Assembly (NCBI GenBank): GCA_934149325.1
Contig: CAKPEJ010000001.1
Coordinates: forward strand, 49,764 to 113,763
Direction of reading: 5' to 3'
DNA from: an uncultured Bacilli bacterium
GTDB lineage: Bacteria > Bacillota_I > Bacilli_A > RF39 > UBA660
DNA: 64,000 nt
Below the pieces are notes generated by a model that was not told the origin of the DNA, ran no database searches, and was given only the letters and a program-made list of their open reading frames with translations. Below are positions 17,367 through 26,414 of the stretch, piece after piece. The translations under genes were made by a program, and so were the position numbers. The first letter of the stretch is position 1; each line of letters begins with the position of its first letter.

Positions 17367-18746
17367 ATGGAAGAAATTAATGTAAAGGATTTCTTTAATC
17401 TAATTAAAAAAAGAAGTGTTTTGATACTTTTAGTATCAATTATTATAAGTTTAGGAGTATATTTATATTCTAGTTATATAAAAACTCCAATGTATAAAAC
17501 ATATACAACTCTTGTTCTTACAAAATCACAAGAGGCATCAAGTGAAACAATTACTCAAAATGATATTGTATTAAATCAAAAATTAGTTTATACATATTCT
17601 GAACTTATAAAAAGTAAAAGAGTTTTAAAGCAAGTAAAAGACAATTTAAATTTAAAATATAAAACATCTAAATTATCAGATATGATAAGTGTAGAAGCTA
17701 TAGAAAATACAGAAATATTAAAAATTTCAGTTGAAAGTGAAAATGCTAAAGAGACTAGTAAAATAGCAAATGAAATTGCTAAAGTCTTTAGCAGAGAAGT
17801 AGTTAATATATATGAAATTAACAATGTAAGTATTATAGATAGAGCACTTGTACCAACAATAGTTTCAAATAATACAACAATAAGAGATACAGCTTTATCA
17901 TTTATAGTTAGTATAATTATTACATCTGGAATAATATTTATTTTGTATTATTTTGATGATACTGTTAAATTTTCAGAAAAATTAGAAGAAGAGATAAAAC
18001 TTCCTGTAATAGGAAAAGTATTAAAAGAATCAAGTGATAAGAAAGAGAAAAACAGTAATACTATTAAGACTGAATTAATAGTAGATAAATTTCCTAAATC
18101 ACTTGTTAGTGAAGGAATAAAATCTCTTAGAACTAACTTAAGTTTTTCATCAATAGATAGTGAATTAAAAACAATATTAGTTACAAGTTCAATACCTAGT
18201 GAAGGTAAAAGTTTTATAAGCGCTAATTTAGCAATCGCATTTGCGCAAACAGGTAAGAATGTACTTTTAATTGATTGTGATATGAGAAAAGGTAGACAAC
18301 ATAAAGTATTTAATATTTCAAATGAGATAGGTTTTTCAAATTTATTGATAGATGATTTTGAAAATACATATCAGTCATATATAAAACAAACTGGTATTAA
18401 AAAACTTAGTGTATTACCATGTGGAACAATCCCACCAAATCCAAGTGAATTATTAAATTCATCTAAAAATAAAAAGTTAATTGAATTATTAAAAGAAAAT
18501 TATGACTTAATAATATTTGATGGTGTTCCATGTAATGGACTTCCTGATTCTATAATAATGTCTACATTAGTTGATAAAACTATAATTGTTAGTGCAGATA
18601 GTATTACTCCAAAAGAATTATTAAATAATACAAAAAGATCTTTAGAAAATGTTAATGCTAATATAGCTGGTGTTATATTAAATAAAGTAAATTTCACTGG
18701 TGATAAATATTATGGTAAATATTATTCATATTATGGATCAAAATAA
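17367..18746 (+). CDS. Fused Wzz chain-length regulator and BY-type tyrosine kinase
   Basis: A 459-residue protein. Residues 1-185 are a Wzz/CpsC co-polymerase region with membrane helices at about 18-38 and 172-192. Residues 240-450 are a CpsD-like kinase: Walker A PSEGKS, Walker A' LLIDCDMRKGR, Walker B LIIFDGVP. The tail YYGKYYSYYGSK is the tyrosine cluster for autophosphorylation. Many Firmicutes split these parts into two proteins. ATG 17367 has GGGGGA 9 nt upstream. Confidence 0.92.
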   Translation: MEEINVKDFFNLIKKRSVLILLVSIIISLGVYLYSSYIKTPMYKTYTTLVLTKSQEASSETITQNDIVLNQKLVYTYSELIKSKRVLKQVKDNLNLKYKTSKLSDMISVEAIENTEILKISVESENAKETSKIANEIAKVFSREVVNIYEINNVSIIDRALVPTIVSNNTTIRDTALSFIVSIIITSGIIFILYYFDDTVKFSEKLEEEIKLPVIGKVLKESSDKKEKNSNTIKTELIVDKFPKSLVSEGIKSLRTNLSFSSIDSELKTILVTSSIPSEGKSFISANLAIAFAQTGKNVLLIDCDMRKGRQHKVFNISNEIGFSNLLIDDFENTYQSYIKQTGIKKLSVLPCGTIPPNPSELLNSSKNKKLIELLKENYDLIIFDGVPCNGLPDSIIMSTLVDKTIIVSADSITPKELLNNTKRSLENVNANIAGVILNKVNFTGDKYYGKYYSYYGSK

Positions 18747-19450
18747 TGGTAGATATTCATTCACATATATTAAATAATATAGATGATGGTAGTAAATCAA
18801 CCACTGAATCTATCAATATGCTTAAAGGATTATATGAAAATGGTGTTACTGATGTTATATTAACACCACATTATGTAATGGATAGTTTTTATCAAAATAG
18901 TATTGAAACTAAAGAAAAATTATTTAATAAATTAAAAGAAGAAATAAAAAAAAATAATATTCCTATCAACATATATTTAGGTAATGAAATATATATTGAT
19001 AAAGACATAAAAGACAAAATAAATAAAGAAGCATTACCACTTAATAATAGTAATTATATATTACTTGAATTTCCTATGAATGGAATTTATAATAATTCAT
19101 ATGGCATAATATCTGGGCTTATAGAAAGAGGATATAAAGTTATCCTAGCACACCCAGAAAGATATATAACTGTAAAGGAAGATATTAAAGTTTTAGATGA
19201 ATATAAAGAAATGGGAGTACTATTTCAAAGTAATATCGGTAGTTATTTTGGAGATTACGGAAAAAATGCAAAAAAGACATTTAAAAAATTGTTAAAAATG
19301 AAATATATAAGTTTTATTGGAACTGATTCACATAGTCAAAATTATAATTTTAAAAATATAGAAAAATTTAAGAAAAAATTAAGTAAAGTAGTTGATAAAA
19401 ATTATTTAAATGATATACTTGAAGGGAATGCAAAAAGAAACTTTATTTAG
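18746..19450 (+). CDS. CpsB/YwqE-type PHP protein-tyrosine phosphatase
   Basis: A 234-residue PHP-fold metalloenzyme: MVDIHSHILNNIDDGS, LTPHYV, YLGNEIYI, VILAHPERY and FIGTDSHS supply the metal ligands. It dephosphorylates the tyrosine kinase encoded just upstream and so tunes polysaccharide synthesis. The ATG overlaps the kinase stop codon by one base. It is the last gene of the polysaccharide locus and is followed by a hairpin and T run. Confidence 0.93.
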   Translation: MVDIHSHILNNIDDGSKSTTESINMLKGLYENGVTDVILTPHYVMDSFYQNSIETKEKLFNKLKEEIKKNNIPINIYLGNEIYIDKDIKDKINKEALPLNNSNYILLEFPMNGIYNNSYGIISGLIERGYKVILAHPERYITVKEDIKVLDEYKEMGVLFQSNIGSYFGDYGKNAKKTFKKLLKMKYISFIGTDSHSQNYNFKNIEKFKKKLSKVVDKNYLNDILEGNAKRNFI

Positions 19451-19464
19451 TTTTTCTTTTTTTG
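19430..19464 (+). terminator. Intrinsic terminator closing the polysaccharide locus
   Basis: AAAAGAAACT and AGTTTTTCTTT form a stem with one bulged T around TTATTT, followed by T7. Confidence 0.7.
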
Positions 19465-19513
19465 ACAAAATATTTATATGAAATTTTTTATAATGATTCA
19501 GGTGGTGAAAAAT

Positions 19514-19942
19514 ATGAAAGAAAATAAAATTGTATATAAAAATTCTAGTTATGGTGATTGTTTTTTTGAGTATGAAGGAAAGAAAATAAAAAAAGCTTTA
19601 ATGTTTCATCAGATGTATGATAGTTTGTATATAGGGATTAATACTTTTGATAATGATAATAGATTTGAAATAATAAATGAAGATGAATTGTATCCTTATT
19701 TTGAAAAAATGCTTGAACAAGAAAAAGTTTTTAAAATTGAAAATCATTTTTGCAAAATCAAGGTGTTTAAAAAAGATATAAAAATCATATTTAGGTTTGA
19801 TTTTAAATATCAAAATATTTCTTTTCCTATAGAAATAGAAGATGAAAATTTAAAAAACAGAATATTATCTTTTCTAGAAGATGTTAGAAGTGAAAATATT
19901 AATAATGTAAAAACTAAGAAATTAAGAAGACAAAATTCTTAA
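19514..19942 (+). CDS. Hypothetical protein
   Basis: A 142-residue soluble protein that I do not recognise. It is predicted alpha/beta, with IYKNSSYGDCFFEYEG-like beta segments near the N-terminus and FFRFDFKYQNISFPIEIED-like segments later, then a basic tail (KTKKLRRQNS). The start is ATG 19514 with AGGTGG upstream; an in-frame ATG at 19478 lacks a site. A single-gene unit closed by its own terminator, just before ruvA. Confidence 0.75.
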   Translation: MKENKIVYKNSSYGDCFFEYEGKKIKKALMFHQMYDSLYIGINTFDNDNRFEIINEDELYPYFEKMLEQEKVFKIENHFCKIKVFKKDIKIIFRFDFKYQNISFPIEIEDENLKNRILSFLEDVRSENINNVKTKKLRRQNS

Positions 19943-19950
19943 TTTTTTTA
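19918..19950 (+). terminator. Intrinsic terminator
   Basis: AATTAAGAA / TTCTTAATT with a 7-nt loop followed by T7, overlapping the stop of the preceding gene. Confidence 0.8.
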
Positions 19951-19957
19951 AATTTTA

Positions 19958-19987
19958 TTGTACAAACAAACGTTCTTGTGATACAAT
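19958..19987 (+). promoter_or_regulatory. ruvAB promoter with LexA-type operator
   Basis: TTGTAC (19958-19963), an 18-bp spacer and TACAAT (19982-19987). The spacer holds CAAACAAACGTTCT (19963-19976), matching the Gram-positive SOS box CGAACNNNNGTTCG at 8 of its 10 fixed positions. ruvAB is LexA-controlled in Bacillus, so SOS control here is a reasonable inference. Confidence 0.65.
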
Positions 19988-20005
19988 TATATTGTAGGTG
20001 ATAAA

Positions 20006-20557
20006 ATGTTTGAATATATTTATGGTAAGATAGATGAAATAGATAGTGGCTATATTGTACTAGATAATGGTAAAATAGGATATAAAATTTATGTTAGTAA
20101 TCCATATTCTTATGAAGAGGAAAAAGAATATAAAATATATTTGTATCAACATATTAGAGAAGATGAAAATCCATTATTTGGTTTTAAAACAAAAGAAGAA
20201 AGAAATTTATTTTTAAAATTAATTAATGTAAAAGGTCTTGGACCAAAAATGGCTCTTCCAATGTTTAGTGCTGGTGGTATTAACGGGATTATTGATGCAA
20301 TAGAAAGAGAAAATATTTTATATTTAAAAAAATTCCCTAAAATAGGTGACAAAGTTGCAAGACAAATAATATTAGATTTAAAAGGTAAATTAATTAGTAA
20401 GACAGATAATAACATAGTAGTTGATGATGAATTAATAGAAGCTCTTCAAGCATTGGGTTATAAGAATGCTGATATTAAAAAAATTATACCTAAAATTTCA
20501 AAAGATCTAAGCTTGGAAGAACAAATAAAAGAAGCTTTAAAATTATTATTAAAATAA
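20006..20557 (+). CDS. ruvA: Holliday junction branch migration protein RuvA
   Basis: A 183-residue protein. The N-terminal OB domain is MFEYIYGKIDEIDSGYIVLDNGKIGYKI. The two helix-hairpin-helix motifs are LINVKGLGPKMAL and FPKIGDKVARQIILDLKGK. The C-terminal domain III (about 145-183: DDELIEALQALGY) contacts RuvB. It binds the four-way junction and loads RuvB. It forms an operon with ruvB, 18 bases apart. Confidence 0.96.
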   Translation: MFEYIYGKIDEIDSGYIVLDNGKIGYKIYVSNPYSYEEEKEYKIYLYQHIREDENPLFGFKTKEERNLFLKLINVKGLGPKMALPMFSAGGINGIIDAIERENILYLKKFPKIGDKVARQIILDLKGKLISKTDNNIVVDDELIEALQALGYKNADIKKIIPKISKDLSLEEQIKEALKLLLK

Positions 20558-20575
20558 GAAAGGTAAAATTGCATT

Positions 20576-21583
20576 ATGGATGATAGAATAATAACGAATG
20601 AAGAATTAGTAGAAGATAAAGAAGAATATTCTTTAAGACCACAAAGATTATCAGAATATATTGGTCAAAAAGATGTAAAAGAAAATATGAAGGTATTTAT
20701 TGAAGCAGCAAAAATGAGAAATGAGTCTTTAGATCATACATTATTATATGGTCCTCCTGGACTTGGAAAAACAACTTTAGCATTTATTATAGCAAATGAA
20801 CTAGGTTCAAATATTAAAACAGCATCTGGTCCAACTATTGAAAAATCAGGGGATTTAGCAGCTATTTTATCGTCTTTAGAGCCTGGTGATGTATTATTTA
20901 TAGATGAAATACATAGAATGCCTAGGATGATAGAAGAAATATTATATCCTGCTATGGAAGACTTTACTTTAGATATTATTATTGGTAGTGATGGATCTAG
21001 TAGAAATATAAAAATTGATTTACCACCATTTACTTTAGTGGGTGCTACAACAAGAGCAGGAGATTTATCATCACCACTTCGTGATAGATTTGGGATTTTA
21101 TCTAAACTTGAATATTATAGTGTTGATGATTTAACTAAAATTGTAAAAAGAACAGCAGATGTTTTTGAAACAACAATTGATGATGATGCTGCAATAGAAC
21201 TTGCTAAAAGAAGTAGAGGTACTCCTAGAATAGCAAATAGACTATTAAAAAGAGTTCGTGATTTTGCTCTAGTTAATGGAAGTGGAATGATAGATTTGAA
21301 AATAACCAAAGAATCACTTGATAGATTAAAAGTAGATTCTGAAGGACTTGATAATACAGATCATAATTTATTAAAAGCCATTATATATAAATTTAATGGT
21401 GGTCCTGTTGGCATAGATGCACTAGCTTCATCAATAGGTGAAGAAGTAACTACAATAGAAGATGTTTATGAGCCTTATTTACTTCAAAATGGATTTTTAA
21501 AAAGAACTAATAGAGGGAGAGTTGTAACAGAAAAAGCTTATAAACATTTACATATAAATCATCAAGAAGATATGTTTAATTAA
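20576..21583 (+). CDS. ruvB: Holliday junction DNA helicase RuvB
   Basis: A 335-residue AAA+ motor: LRPQRLSEYIGQ, Walker A GPPGLGKTT, Walker B LFIDEIHRM, sensor GATTRAGDLSSPLRDRFG, and the C-terminal winged helix (GPVGIDALASSIGEE ... YLLQNGFLKRTNRGR). It drives branch migration with RuvA. ruvC is not adjacent, as in Bacilli generally, where RecU serves as resolvase. Confidence 0.97.
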   Translation: MDDRIITNEELVEDKEEYSLRPQRLSEYIGQKDVKENMKVFIEAAKMRNESLDHTLLYGPPGLGKTTLAFIIANELGSNIKTASGPTIEKSGDLAAILSSLEPGDVLFIDEIHRMPRMIEEILYPAMEDFTLDIIIGSDGSSRNIKIDLPPFTLVGATTRAGDLSSPLRDRFGILSKLEYYSVDDLTKIVKRTADVFETTIDDDAAIELAKRSRGTPRIANRLLKRVRDFALVNGSGMIDLKITKESLDRLKVDSEGLDNTDHNLLKAIIYKFNGGPVGIDALASSIGEEVTTIEDVYEPYLLQNGFLKRTNRGRVVTEKAYKHLHINHQEDMFN

Positions 21584-21611
21584 AGTAAGTATGATATACT
21601 TTCTTTTTTTG
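21581..21611 (+). terminator. Intrinsic terminator after ruvB
   Basis: AAAGTAAGTAT / ATACTTTCTTT pairs over 11 positions with one T-T mismatch, loop GAT, then a T run. Confidence 0.75.
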
Positions 21612-21643
21612 TGGTATAATACCATTTGTGAGGTGTTTAAACT

Positions 21644-22600
21644 ATGGGTGAACTTATTAATTTTGATAATTTAAAAGAAAATAAAGATTTATTAAAAAAA
21701 TCTTTTTACAAAGTTAATAGTGAAATAAAAGATTATATTAATGATGAAGATAATGAAAAAGACGAAGCTTTTTTAAGTTTATATAGTCATTTTCTAACTA
21801 TATATAATAAAGTAGAAAAAGATTCTTGGATTAAAATAAAAAATGTTAATGATTTTATTAATAATGTTGAAAAATATTCAAAAGATGATGATTTATATAA
21901 TCAATTATCTTTAAAGTTAGAATATATTAATTTAGTCGATGTAACAAATGCAGATGTATTAAATGAAGATGAAAAATTTATCATTCCTCTGTTAGATTCA
22001 ATATGTGAATCTGGTGAAATTGAAGTTGAAGATTATAATTTCTTATATAATAATTTAAAAAATAAAATATTAAAAGAAATAATTAATAGTAAAACTGATA
22101 GAAAAAGCAAAAAAATAGTAATTGAAGATATAATAGATTTAATAGAGGCTGGATACAATATCGCCGAAATAAAAAATGTTTTTAATGAAAATAATGTAAA
22201 AGAAGAAAAATTAGATTCAATTGATAGTATTCATAGTTATTATTTAAATCAAATTATGTTTGTATATGATAATTTTAATAGAAATGGTGATTTAGCTGAT
22301 GAAATAATAGATAATATAGATATGATTGTTATGCTTAATCATTATAATCAAATAATTAAAAATAAATTTATTTATATAGTTAACGAATTTGAAAATAAAA
22401 ATATTAAACTTACTTTAAGACTTAAATTAATATCTGATTTAGTAGAAATATTTTTCTCATTAGATGATGATTTAAATATGTTTGATTCAGAAACTATAAT
22501 AAATATGGTAGTTTATAAAAATATAAATACATTAACAGCAGATGAGGCTATAGATTCATTTAAAGAATATATGAATGCAAAAGGAGGAATGAAAAAATGA
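21644..22600 (+). CDS. Hypothetical protein upstream of queA
   Basis: A 318-residue acidic, mostly helical soluble protein that I do not recognise. It has no signal peptide or membrane segment. A TATAAT box lies at about 21614 and GAGGTG precedes ATG 21644. Its TGA stop overlaps the ATG of queA (ATGA), so the two are coupled; that same TGA shows UGA is a stop in this genome. Confidence 0.8.
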   Translation: MGELINFDNLKENKDLLKKSFYKVNSEIKDYINDEDNEKDEAFLSLYSHFLTIYNKVEKDSWIKIKNVNDFINNVEKYSKDDDLYNQLSLKLEYINLVDVTNADVLNEDEKFIIPLLDSICESGEIEVEDYNFLYNNLKNKILKEIINSKTDRKSKKIVIEDIIDLIEAGYNIAEIKNVFNENNVKEEKLDSIDSIHSYYLNQIMFVYDNFNRNGDLADEIIDNIDMIVMLNHYNQIIKNKFIYIVNEFENKNIKLTLRLKLISDLVEIFFSLDDDLNMFDSETIINMVVYKNINTLTADEAIDSFKEYMNAKGGMKK

Positions 22601-23619
22601 AAACAAGTGATTTTGACTATTATTTACCAGAAGAATTGATTGCGCAAACTCCATTAAAAGATAGGGACCATTCAAAGATGCTTGTACTAGATAAAGTAAC
22701 TGGAGAAATAACACATGATAGATTTGATGATATAGTAAATTATTTAAATAAAGGTGATGTTTTAGTTTTAAATAATACAAAAGTTATACCAGCAAGATTA
22801 ATAGGTGAAAAAGAAGAAACTAAAGCTGTAATAGAGGTTTTAATGCTTAAAGATTTAGGTAATGATGAATGGGAATGTTTATGTAAACCTGCTAAAAGAG
22901 TAAAGGTTGGAACAATTGTTAATTTTGGTAGTGAATTAAAAGTAAAATGTACATTTGTTGGTGAAGATGGTATAAGACATTTTAAATTTATTTATGATGG
23001 TATTTTACTTGAAATATTAGATAGATTAGGTGATATGCCACTTCCTCCTTATATTCATGAAAAATTAGAAGATAAAGATAGATATCAAACAATTTACGCA
23101 AAAGAGAGTGGAAGTGCAGCTGCTCCAACAGCAGGGCTTCACTTTACTAAAGAGTTGCTTAAAAAAATAGAGGATAAAGGAATTATAATAAAAGAAATAA
23201 CTCTTCATGTAGGACTTGGAACTTTTAGACCTGTTTCTGTAGAAGACGTTAATAATCATAAAATGCATAGTGAGTTTTATAGAATGAATAAAGATACAGC
23301 GGATGTGCTTAATCTTGCAAAAAAAGAGGGAAGAAGAATTATAAGTGTTGGTACAACGACAACAAGAACACTTGAAACGATTATGAATTTGTATGATGAA
23401 TTTAAAGAATGTTCAGGATGGACAGATATATTTATATATCCTGGTTATAAATTTAAAGCAATAGATGCATTAATAACAAATTTTCATTTACCTAAATCAA
23501 CTTTAGTAATGCTTGTTAGTGCATTTGCTGGTAAAGAAAAAATAATGAATGCTTATAAAGAAGCTGTAGAAAACAAATATAGATTTTTCTCGTTTGGAGA
23601 TTCAATGTTTATAAAATAA
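22597..23619 (+). CDS. queA: S-adenosylmethionine:tRNA ribosyltransferase-isomerase
   Basis: A 340-residue protein: MKTSDFDYYLPEELIAQTPLK, DVLVLNNTKVIPARL, RYQTIYAKESGSAAAPTAGLHFT, HVGLGTFRPV and FPKSTLVMLVSAFAG-type C-terminus (LPKSTLVMLVSAFAG). It transfers the ribosyl moiety of SAM to preQ1-modified tRNA to make epoxyqueuosine. tgt, the enzyme of the preceding step, is 0.5 kb downstream, as in Bacillus. Confidence 0.97.
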   Translation: MKTSDFDYYLPEELIAQTPLKDRDHSKMLVLDKVTGEITHDRFDDIVNYLNKGDVLVLNNTKVIPARLIGEKEETKAVIEVLMLKDLGNDEWECLCKPAKRVKVGTIVNFGSELKVKCTFVGEDGIRHFKFIYDGILLEILDRLGDMPLPPYIHEKLEDKDRYQTIYAKESGSAAAPTAGLHFTKELLKKIEDKGIIIKEITLHVGLGTFRPVSVEDVNNHKMHSEFYRMNKDTADVLNLAKKEGRRIISVGTTTTRTLETIMNLYDEFKECSGWTDIFIYPGYKFKAIDALITNFHLPKSTLVMLVSAFAGKEKIMNAYKEAVENKYRFFSFGDSMFIK

Positions 23620-23654
23620 AAAATGGTGTTAATTAATTTAACATCATTTTCTTT
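23618..23654. terminator. Bidirectional terminator between queA and a minus-strand gene
   Basis: A 13-bp stem (AAAATGGTGTTAA / TTAACATCATTTT, one G-T pair) with T-rich flanks on both sides lies between the converging stops. Confidence 0.85.
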
Positions 23655-24064
23655 GTAAAATCATATTCATCTTTATTTTTATAATAATTAATATATATTT
23701 TTTCATATTTTAATAAATTATCATCATAAAAACCAAAACTACTAATAGCCTCAGATTTAATCTCTTTTAAAATACTGTTTCTTTCGTATATTTGATACAT
23801 TTCTAAATTTGGATCAATAGAATTAATTAAAATGTAAATAGATTCTTTATCAAGCATTCCATCTTTTCTAATTCTATTACTTAAGTGTCTTAATGTATTT
23901 ACATAATACATACCTTTTTCATCTTTTTTATATTTTTCTTTTATTAGTTCTATATAATAATTTAATTTTTCTTCATTTATTTCATTAAAATCAGTCACAT
24001 TCCTACATAGTGAATAAAAAAGTCTAATAGTTTTTTCTATAAAATATTTTTCATAATAATTCAT
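23633..24064 (-). CDS. Hypothetical protein
   Basis: A 143-residue soluble helical protein, not recognised. AAAGGAG lies 8 nt before ATG on the minus strand, so it is a real gene. It interrupts the queA-tgt pair on the opposite strand and looks like a lineage insertion in an otherwise Bacillus-like block. Confidence 0.75.
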   Translation of the reverse strand: MNYYEKYFIEKTIRLFYSLCRNVTDFNEINEEKLNYYIELIKEKYKKDEKGMYYVNTLRHLSNRIRKDGMLDKESIYILINSIDPNLEMYQIYERNSILKEIKSEAISSFGFYDDNLLKYEKIYINYYKNKDEYDFTKKMMLN

Positions 24065-24153
24065 AATAATTCTCCTTTGGTTATTAAATTATATCAAATT
24101 AAAAATAAAAATCAAGAAAATATGTTATAATTAATAAGAAAAGGATGAGTTTT

Positions 24154-25269
24154 ATGAAAATTAAATATGAATTATTAAAAAAAGATGAAAATACAAAAGC
24201 TAGACATGGAATATTACATACTAATCATGGATCGTTTGAAACTCCAATGTTTATGCCTGTTGGAACACTTGCAAATGTAAAGACTCTTGTTCCAGAAGAA
24301 TTAAAAGCAATGAATAGTGCTGTTATTTTATCTAATACATATCATTTATGGTTAAGACCTGGTGAAGATATTGTATCAAAAGCAGGAGGCTTACATAAGT
24401 TTATGAATTATGATGGACCTATTCTTACTGATTCTGGCGGATTTCAGGTTTTTTCTTTAGCAAAGCCCAAAGATATAAGCGAAGAAGGTGTTAAATTTAA
24501 AAGTCATATTGATGGCTCAACATTATTTTTAACTCCTGAAAAAAGTATTGGAATACAAAATAAATTAGATAGTGATATTGCAATGAGTTTTGATGAATGT
24601 CCACCTGCAAGTGCAAATTATAAGTATATGAAAAATAGTATAGAAAGAACACTTAGATGGGCAAAAAGAGGTAAAGATGTACATAATAATGAAAATCAAT
24701 CTTTATTTGGTATTGTACAAGGTGGTGCATATAAAGATCTAAGAGAATTTTCTGCGACTGAAACAGTTAAATTAGATTTTGATGGTTATAGTATTGGCGG
24801 AGTTGCAAATGATAATGAGTCAAAAGAAGATATGTATAATGCAATAGACTATTCTATACCATATTTACCAGAAGATAAGCCAAGATATTTAATGGGTGTA
24901 GGTGAGCCTATTGATATATTAGAAGGTGTAGAAAGAGGTATTGATATGTTTGATTGCGTTCTTCCAACTAGAATTGCAAGACATGGAAATGCTTTTACTC
25001 ATAGTGGTAAAATTAATCTTAGAAATTCAAAATATAAAGAAGATTTTACTCCTATAGAAGAAGGATGCGATTGTTATACATGTAAAAATTATACTAAAGC
25101 ATATATAAGACATTTATTAGTATCAAAGGAACAACTTGCAGGAAGACTTTTATCAATTCATAATATAAGATTCTTAATTAAGCTTACAGAAGATATTAGA
25201 GAAAGTATTGATAATAATACATTTACAGAGTATAAAAATAATTTTTTAAATAATTATAATAAAAAATAA
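24154..25269 (+). CDS. tgt: tRNA-guanine transglycosylase
   Basis: A 371-residue protein: KARHGILHTNHGSFETPMFMPVGT, LTDSGGFQVFSLAK (catalytic Asp region), SFDECPP, FGIVQGG, LMGVGEPIDILEGVERGIDMFDCVLPTR (nucleophile region), and the zinc site CDCYTC plus RHLL. It swaps guanine 34 for preQ1 in tRNAs with GUN anticodons. The start is ATG 24154, 8 nt after AAGGA; an ATG at 24145 lies within that site. Confidence 0.97.
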   Translation: MKIKYELLKKDENTKARHGILHTNHGSFETPMFMPVGTLANVKTLVPEELKAMNSAVILSNTYHLWLRPGEDIVSKAGGLHKFMNYDGPILTDSGGFQVFSLAKPKDISEEGVKFKSHIDGSTLFLTPEKSIGIQNKLDSDIAMSFDECPPASANYKYMKNSIERTLRWAKRGKDVHNNENQSLFGIVQGGAYKDLREFSATETVKLDFDGYSIGGVANDNESKEDMYNAIDYSIPYLPEDKPRYLMGVGEPIDILEGVERGIDMFDCVLPTRIARHGNAFTHSGKINLRNSKYKEDFTPIEEGCDCYTCKNYTKAYIRHLLVSKEQLAGRLLSIHNIRFLIKLTEDIRESIDNNTFTEYKNNFLNNYNKK

Positions 25270-25291
25270 GAGAAAATCTCTTATTTTTTTG
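25260..25291. terminator. Bidirectional terminator after tgt
   Basis: A 13-bp perfect stem AAAAAATAAGAGA / TCTCTTATTTTTT with AAA loop lies between the converging tgt and the minus-strand membrane gene. Confidence 0.92.
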
Positions 25292-25640
25292 TGATTTTAA
25301 AATTAATACCTATCATACTTCCTACAATTGTAATTAATATTATGAATATGTAATATAAAATTAAATTAAGATTAAAATTAATAGATGGAATTAATAGTAC
25401 TAATAAAACAGAAAATAAGATTATGGATAAACTAACTTTTAATCCTTCTATCCAACCTTTTTTATTACTTCTTCTTCCTATATATATTCCAGTTGATAAG
25501 AAAATAATTATAAAATTAATTATTTTTAATATATTATTTAATGTTTCACTTGTTATATTAAAATAATAAAATATTGTACTTATAAGATTTAATATAAGTG
25601 TAGCAGCAACAAAGAATATAGCAGTTCTTAAATATTTCAC
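25281..25640 (-). CDS. TIGR04086/YrzE-like membrane protein
   Basis: A 119-residue protein with four hydrophobic helices (about 7-27, 37-55, 67-88, 93-113) and the inter-helix sequence GIYIGRRSNKKGWIEGLKVSL, typical of the TIGR04086 membrane proteins found next to tgt/yajC in Firmicutes. Function unknown. Start GTG 25640 with AAAGGATG upstream. The position after tgt matches yrzE of B. subtilis, but the strand is reversed. Confidence 0.75.
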   Translation of the reverse strand: MKYLRTAIFFVAATLILNLISTIFYYFNITSETLNNILKIINFIIIFLSTGIYIGRRSNKKGWIEGLKVSLSIILFSVLLVLLIPSINFNLNLILYYIFIILITIVGSMIGINFKITKK

Positions 25641-25719
25641 CTTAACACATCCTTTATACTAAAATATATTCTTTTGTATAATTTTTTATGATTAAATCAA
25701 AATAAAAATAGGTGATATA

Positions 25720-26355
25720 ATGATTTTTACAATTATCTTTAGGACAATTTTATTTTATTTTGTTGTTGCGATTTCATATAAAATTATGGGAAAAAGAGAA
25801 CTTGGCGAATTAGGAGTATTTGATTTTATTATTTCTATGCTTATTTCACAACTAGTTGCGATTTGTATAGAAAATTATAAAGATTCAATTCTTTTTACAT
25901 TAGTTCCTATTATTATATTAGTTTTATTTCAAATTGTATTTGCAAAAATAACTATAAAGAGTGATAAATTTAAACAAATATTAGATGGTAAAGAGAGTGT
26001 AATAATTAATAAAGGTAAACTTAATTTTAATGAAATGGTAAAACAAAGATATAGTTTAAATGATTTATTACTTCAATTAAGAGATAAATCAATAAGTACA
26101 ATTGAAGATGTTGAATACGCCATTTTAGAAACTAATGGAAAGCTATCAGTATTTGAAAAAAAGAAAAATAAAAATGTGTTTCCTCTTCCTCTTGTAATAG
26201 ATGGTGTTATTAAAGATGATAATTTAAAACTTATAAAAAAAAGTACAAGATGGCTTACAAATGCTCTTAATAATAAAAATGTACTTTTAAAAGATGTTTT
26301 TTATGCTTTTTATAAGGATAGTGAAATATATATAATAAAAAAAGAATTAAAATAA
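25720..26355 (+). CDS. DUF421 (YetF/YrbG-like) membrane protein
   Basis: A 211-residue protein. It has three N-terminal membrane helices (residues 2-80, with the hallmark YKIMGKRELGELGVFDFIISMLISQLVA). The cytoplasmic DUF421 domain follows (GKESVIINKGKLN ... RYSLNDLLLQLRDKSISTIEDVEYAILETNGKLSVF). Some homologues in Bacillus spores (YetF and relatives) affect germination and membrane state. B. subtilis has the homologue yrbG at this very place between tgt and spoVB. Confidence 0.88.
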   Translation: MIFTIIFRTILFYFVVAISYKIMGKRELGELGVFDFIISMLISQLVAICIENYKDSILFTLVPIIILVLFQIVFAKITIKSDKFKQILDGKESVIINKGKLNFNEMVKQRYSLNDLLLQLRDKSISTIEDVEYAILETNGKLSVFEKKKNKNVFPLPLVIDGVIKDDNLKLIKKSTRWLTNALNNKNVLLKDVFYAFYKDSEIYIIKKELK

Positions 26356-26414
26356 AAATTTATTTAATGTTCTAAACTATAAGAAAATTTCATTTATATT
26401 ATTAGGTGAATAAT

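Noticed and set aside
19462..19494. TTGACA ... TATAAT before the gene at 19514
   Set aside because: The spacing is 21 bp, too long for a normal sigma-A promoter, and TTGACA lies in the T-run end of a terminator.
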